The translations under genes were made by a program, and so were the position numbers. From Sinohyriopsis cumingii (taxonomy: Eukaryota; Mollusca; Bivalvia; Unionida; Unionidae), in NCBI GenBank assembly GCA_028554795.2, contig CM068825.1, positions 152,804,053-152,868,052 on the forward strand: DNA of 64,000 nucleotides. Reading direction: 5' to 3'. Position 1 is the stretch's first letter. Every line of letters begins with the position of its first letter. This document shows positions 62,187 through 64,000 of this stretch, one piece after another. The notes under the pieces are model-generated. The model was not told the origin of the DNA, did not search any database, and saw only the letters and a list, made by a program, of their open reading frames with translations.

Positions 62187-62930
62187 TCATGGGGAGTGAA
62201 ATGAAGTCGAGGACGGAGACGTGTACAGGACAGGCCCTCCGTCTTGGCACCAGTGGTGAAACAAGTGGGTACGAAATCGCAAATCCTCGGGAGTGGTAGG
62301 TTTCAAATCGACGAGTAAATAGGCGTGTGGCGTTTGAGTGGCATCGTCGTACGCCTGAGTCAGCCAAGGCGTTCCTAACTGTTTGGCTAAGACTTGCACT
62401 TGCGATTTATCTCGAGGGCTTTTAAACAAGACCACGTAATGCGCATTGAGACTGATGGTGCGATGGGCTTTACTTTGTTGAAACAAATTTTGGGTGATGT
62501 AAACGACACTGGCATTACGGTGATGCCCTTTGCGCGTGAACCACAATTTAATTTCTTCTTCGTCTTCTCCTAACATGTCGTCGAAAATGACCAAATGGGT
62601 TAAACGGGAGTCAGAGACGATGCCGTCGTCTTCTTTAGGAATGCCTTCCACAAACACGATGGAATCGCCTTGACTTTCTCGCAAAAGGCTGTACGCCGAT
62701 TGCCACTCTTTGTAACACCACACGATCCGTTGAGGGGGCCGATCGATCAAATGATGTTTATGCTCGATCAAACGTTTGACGAATTCGGTTTTGCCTGAAC
62801 CGCTAGGTCCAGCAATGAGCATGTTAAAGGGATGGCGAAGATACAAAGCCTCCCAACTGGCACGATCTAAGTGTTCGTCGATGACTTTGACAGTAGAGGA
62901 AGAGGGAGCAGAGACAGCAGAGGTAGCCAT
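62187..62930 (-). CDS. DNA-packaging ATPase (FtsK/HerA, A32-like), element C
   Basis: 247 codons from ATG 62,930. GPSGSGKT (41-48), HLVIFDD (112-118) and VVYITQN are kept, with very few differences from B. A TATATAAA box lies ~50 nt upstream, directly beside the AATAAA (63,002-63,007) of the preceding gene. Confidence 0.93.
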   Translation of the reverse strand: MATSAVSAPSSSTVKVIDEHLDRASWEALYLRHPFNMLIAGPSGSGKTEFVKRLIEHKHHLIDRPPQRIVWCYKEWQSAYSLLRESQGDSIVFVEGIPKEDDGIVSDSRLTHLVIFDDMLGEDEEEIKLWFTRKGHHRNASVVYITQNLFQQSKAHRTISLNAHYVVLFKSPRDKSQVQVLAKQLGTPWLTQAYDDATQTPHAYLLVDLKPTTPEDLRFRTHLFHHWCQDGGPVLYTSPSSTSFHSP

Positions 62931-63014
62931 GGTGTGAAAAATGTCACTTGTGACACGAAAAACAAACAAGACAAGAGTTTATATACTTTTTTCAGAACAC
63001 GTTTATTGAATGTT

Positions 63015-63344
63015 TCAAATATGAACACGAAAGACAAAAATACATACAACCCAAATAGTGATGTACAGGAATATAAAACACAGCAAAGCGATCAAAGTGG
63101 AATATAAACAAGTGTCTGTACAACATGTTTTGGTTAACCAAGATGTCCTAGGGACAGTGTGTAATGTTCTTACAGTCTCTACATGAGGTATTGTCACACA
63201 AGTGTCCTCCCGGAATGACCTTTCAGGAATGTCCATGACAGTCCTGTCCTGAAGCGAGTGGTTGTTCTCGGTGACGGGTTCTTCTGGCACCGTCACTAAC
63301 ACAGGTTGAAAAGTAACTTTTTTCCTTGAACAACTCTTGTGCAT
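63015..63344 (-). CDS. Small protein with C-terminal transmembrane segment, element C
   Basis: 109 codons from ATG 63,344 (MHKSCSRKKVTFQP). PEEPVT, FREDTCVT and KTCCTDTC landmarks match B, followed by a hydrophobic anchor and a short FRVHI end. Its first ~120 nt overlap the next gene in another frame. Confidence 0.6.
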   Translation of the reverse strand: MHKSCSRKKVTFQPVLVTVPEEPVTENNHSLQDRTVMDIPERSFREDTCVTIPHVETVRTLHTVPRTSWLTKTCCTDTCLYSTLIALLCFIFLYITIWVVCIFVFRVHI

Positions 63345-63564
63345 ACTGGGCCACTTCTTGGGTCCAAGCCTCAAAACCCCCCTTTTTCCAGTCACGAACA
63401 TCTGTCCAATGAGGGTGTAAGTCACAAGCTACACACACATCGTCATACACGTCTTGGGTAGCTAAAAGTTGACGAATCTTTTTTTCCTGTTGAGGTCGAG
63501 AAGTATCCAGATGAAACCGCAAGGCTTTGAGCAAAAGGAGTTTTTCGTGACCATTTAAGGCCAT
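63223..63564 (-). CDS. Unknown helical protein overlapping the membrane-protein gene, element C
   Basis: 113 codons from ATG 63,564 (MALNGHEKLLLLKALRFHLD). It has two short Cys pairs (VCVACDLHPHW) and FEAWTQEVAQYAQELFKE. B retains only the C-terminal overlap region, so the gene is lost there. I do not recognise it. Confidence 0.5.
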   Translation of the reverse strand: MALNGHEKLLLLKALRFHLDTSRPQQEKKIRQLLATQDVYDDVCVACDLHPHWTDVRDWKKGGFEAWTQEVAQYAQELFKEKSYFSTCVSDGARRTRHREQPLASGQDCHGHS

Positions 63565-63779
63565 GGAGGTGGTAAGTACTGATCGTAAAGAGTCCACAAA
63601 GAATCGGCTGGTAAACGAAATCCCAAAAAACAAGTCACTAAGACACACACCACTTGTCGTCCCAAATTGAATAGATACAGTTCTTGTAATAATCGATGGT
63701 AATGATCCACGGTTTGAATATGGTCATTGAGTTCCTTCCACGGAATCTGTTGGATGACATGTGACATAAGTCGTGGCAT
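63555..63779 (-). CDS. Unknown small protein, element C
   Basis: 74 codons from ATG 63,779; MSHVIQQIPWKEL at 63,767 is the alternative start because CTATAAAAA lies at about 63,791-63,799. A hydrophobic VVCVLVTCFLGF segment is present. It overlaps both neighbours slightly. Not seen in B. Confidence 0.45.
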   Translation of the reverse strand: MPRLMSHVIQQIPWKELNDHIQTVDHYHRLLQELYLFNLGRQVVCVLVTCFLGFRLPADSLWTLYDQYLPPPWP

Positions 63780-64000
63780 GGCAGCCTGTTTTTATAGTCT
63801 CTTTGTTTCGGAAACAATACACGTACTTTCTAGCCAGAGATCTTCGTTCTCCAGTAGGGAATCTAAATCTTGCATACTGTAACCGAAACTTCAGAGTTCG
63901 TTTAGAAGTTTCCTCTTCCTCTAAGTAGATTCCACGTAAAATATGTTGATAATCCTTTAACTTGTCTTCCTCAATGTATTGCTGTAGGTGAATCTCGAAG
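63724..64000 (-). CDS. 3' end of a gene running off the window, element C
   Basis: An open frame enters at the right edge and ends at TGA 63,724-63,726, over 90 codons without a visible start. It includes HILRGIYLEEEETSKRTLKF and FPTGERRSLARKYVYCF and is basic. B has nothing similar between its membrane-protein and polymerase genes. Not recognised. Confidence 0.5.
   Translation of the reverse strand, partial: FEIHLQQYIEEDKLKDYQHILRGIYLEEEETSKRTLKFRLQYARFRFPTGERRSLARKYVYCFRNKETIKTGCHATTYVTCHPTDSVEGTQ

Larger units (their letters stand above)
51914..64000. mobile_element. Element C: Polinton/Maverick related to B, truncated by the window end
   Basis: Starts AGTAGTGAAGTGGG, the same TIR start type as B. 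The presumed 6-bp target copy is GATGTT (51,908-51,913). Gene order equals B, with two genes B has lost (protease, Cys-rich protein) and extra genes at 63,223-64,000. All complete genes are open without stops, so C may be functional. The polymerase and right TIR lie outside the window. Confidence 0.93.

Noticed and set aside
62131-62367. N-terminal extension of the Ser/Pro/Lys-rich protein in C
   Set aside because: It lies over the ATPase gene in another frame and upstream of the TATA box; B supports the MTSLQ start.

Overview
The window looks like nuclear DNA of an invertebrate animal, probably a mollusc or other lophotrochozoan. The signs are intron-split cytochrome P450 exons, tRNA-derived SINEs with (CA)n tails, 5'-truncated LINE pieces, long (CATA)n and (TA)n microsatellites and AT-rich intergenic DNA. 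The exact host is not determinable. Most of the coding content belongs to three large virus-like DNA transposons of the Polinton/Maverick (adintovirus-like) type.

Layout. 1-12,873 is host DNA: two decayed CYP2-like P450 copies, two copies of one SINE, two LINE fragments and simple repeats. 12,874-45,626 is element A, an old, frameshift-riddled Polinton-like element with ~250-bp terminal inverted repeats (TIRs). It encodes a capsid module, a fibre-like protein, a membrane protein, a DNA polymerase B followed by an SF1 helicase and an HNH nuclease, a DDE integrase, a zinc-ribbon/phospholipase-A2 virion protein and a packaging ATPase. Nested inside A's major capsid gene is element B (16,001-32,725), a younger Polinton of another lineage flanked by an exact 6-bp target duplication (CACATG). 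45,627-51,913 is host DNA with a 61-bp minisatellite. 51,914 to the right edge is element C, a close relative of B in the same orientation, cut by the window end before its polymerase.

Elements B and C share a minus-strand virion block in one order: packaging ATPase, two related basic/hydrophobic proteins, a Pro/Lys-rich protein, chromodomain integrase, membrane protein, penton-like minor capsid, basic core protein and double-jelly-roll major capsid. C also has a Cys-rich protein and an adenain-type protease, which B has lost in one deletion. B additionally shows protein-primed polymerase B and a two-zinc-knuckle protein. B carries three in-frame TGA stops and a likely frameshift, so it is young but probably defective. 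C is intact wherever it is visible.

The most unusual feature lies at the element ends. B and C carry small coiled-coil or basic genes that each finish, about 25-35 nt after the stop codon, in a canonical metazoan histone-type 3' stem-loop (GGCCCTTTTCAGGGCC or AGCCCTTTTCAGGGCT). This is usually followed by ACCCA and a purine-rich downstream element resembling the U7 snRNA target. Eight copies are present, two of them inside B's TIRs. The virion blocks instead end in AATAAA signals. This suggests a two-class expression programme with an S-phase-coupled, non-polyadenylated class. The TIRs of B and C also hold five 44-45-bp iterons whose core is uniform within an element but different between elements.
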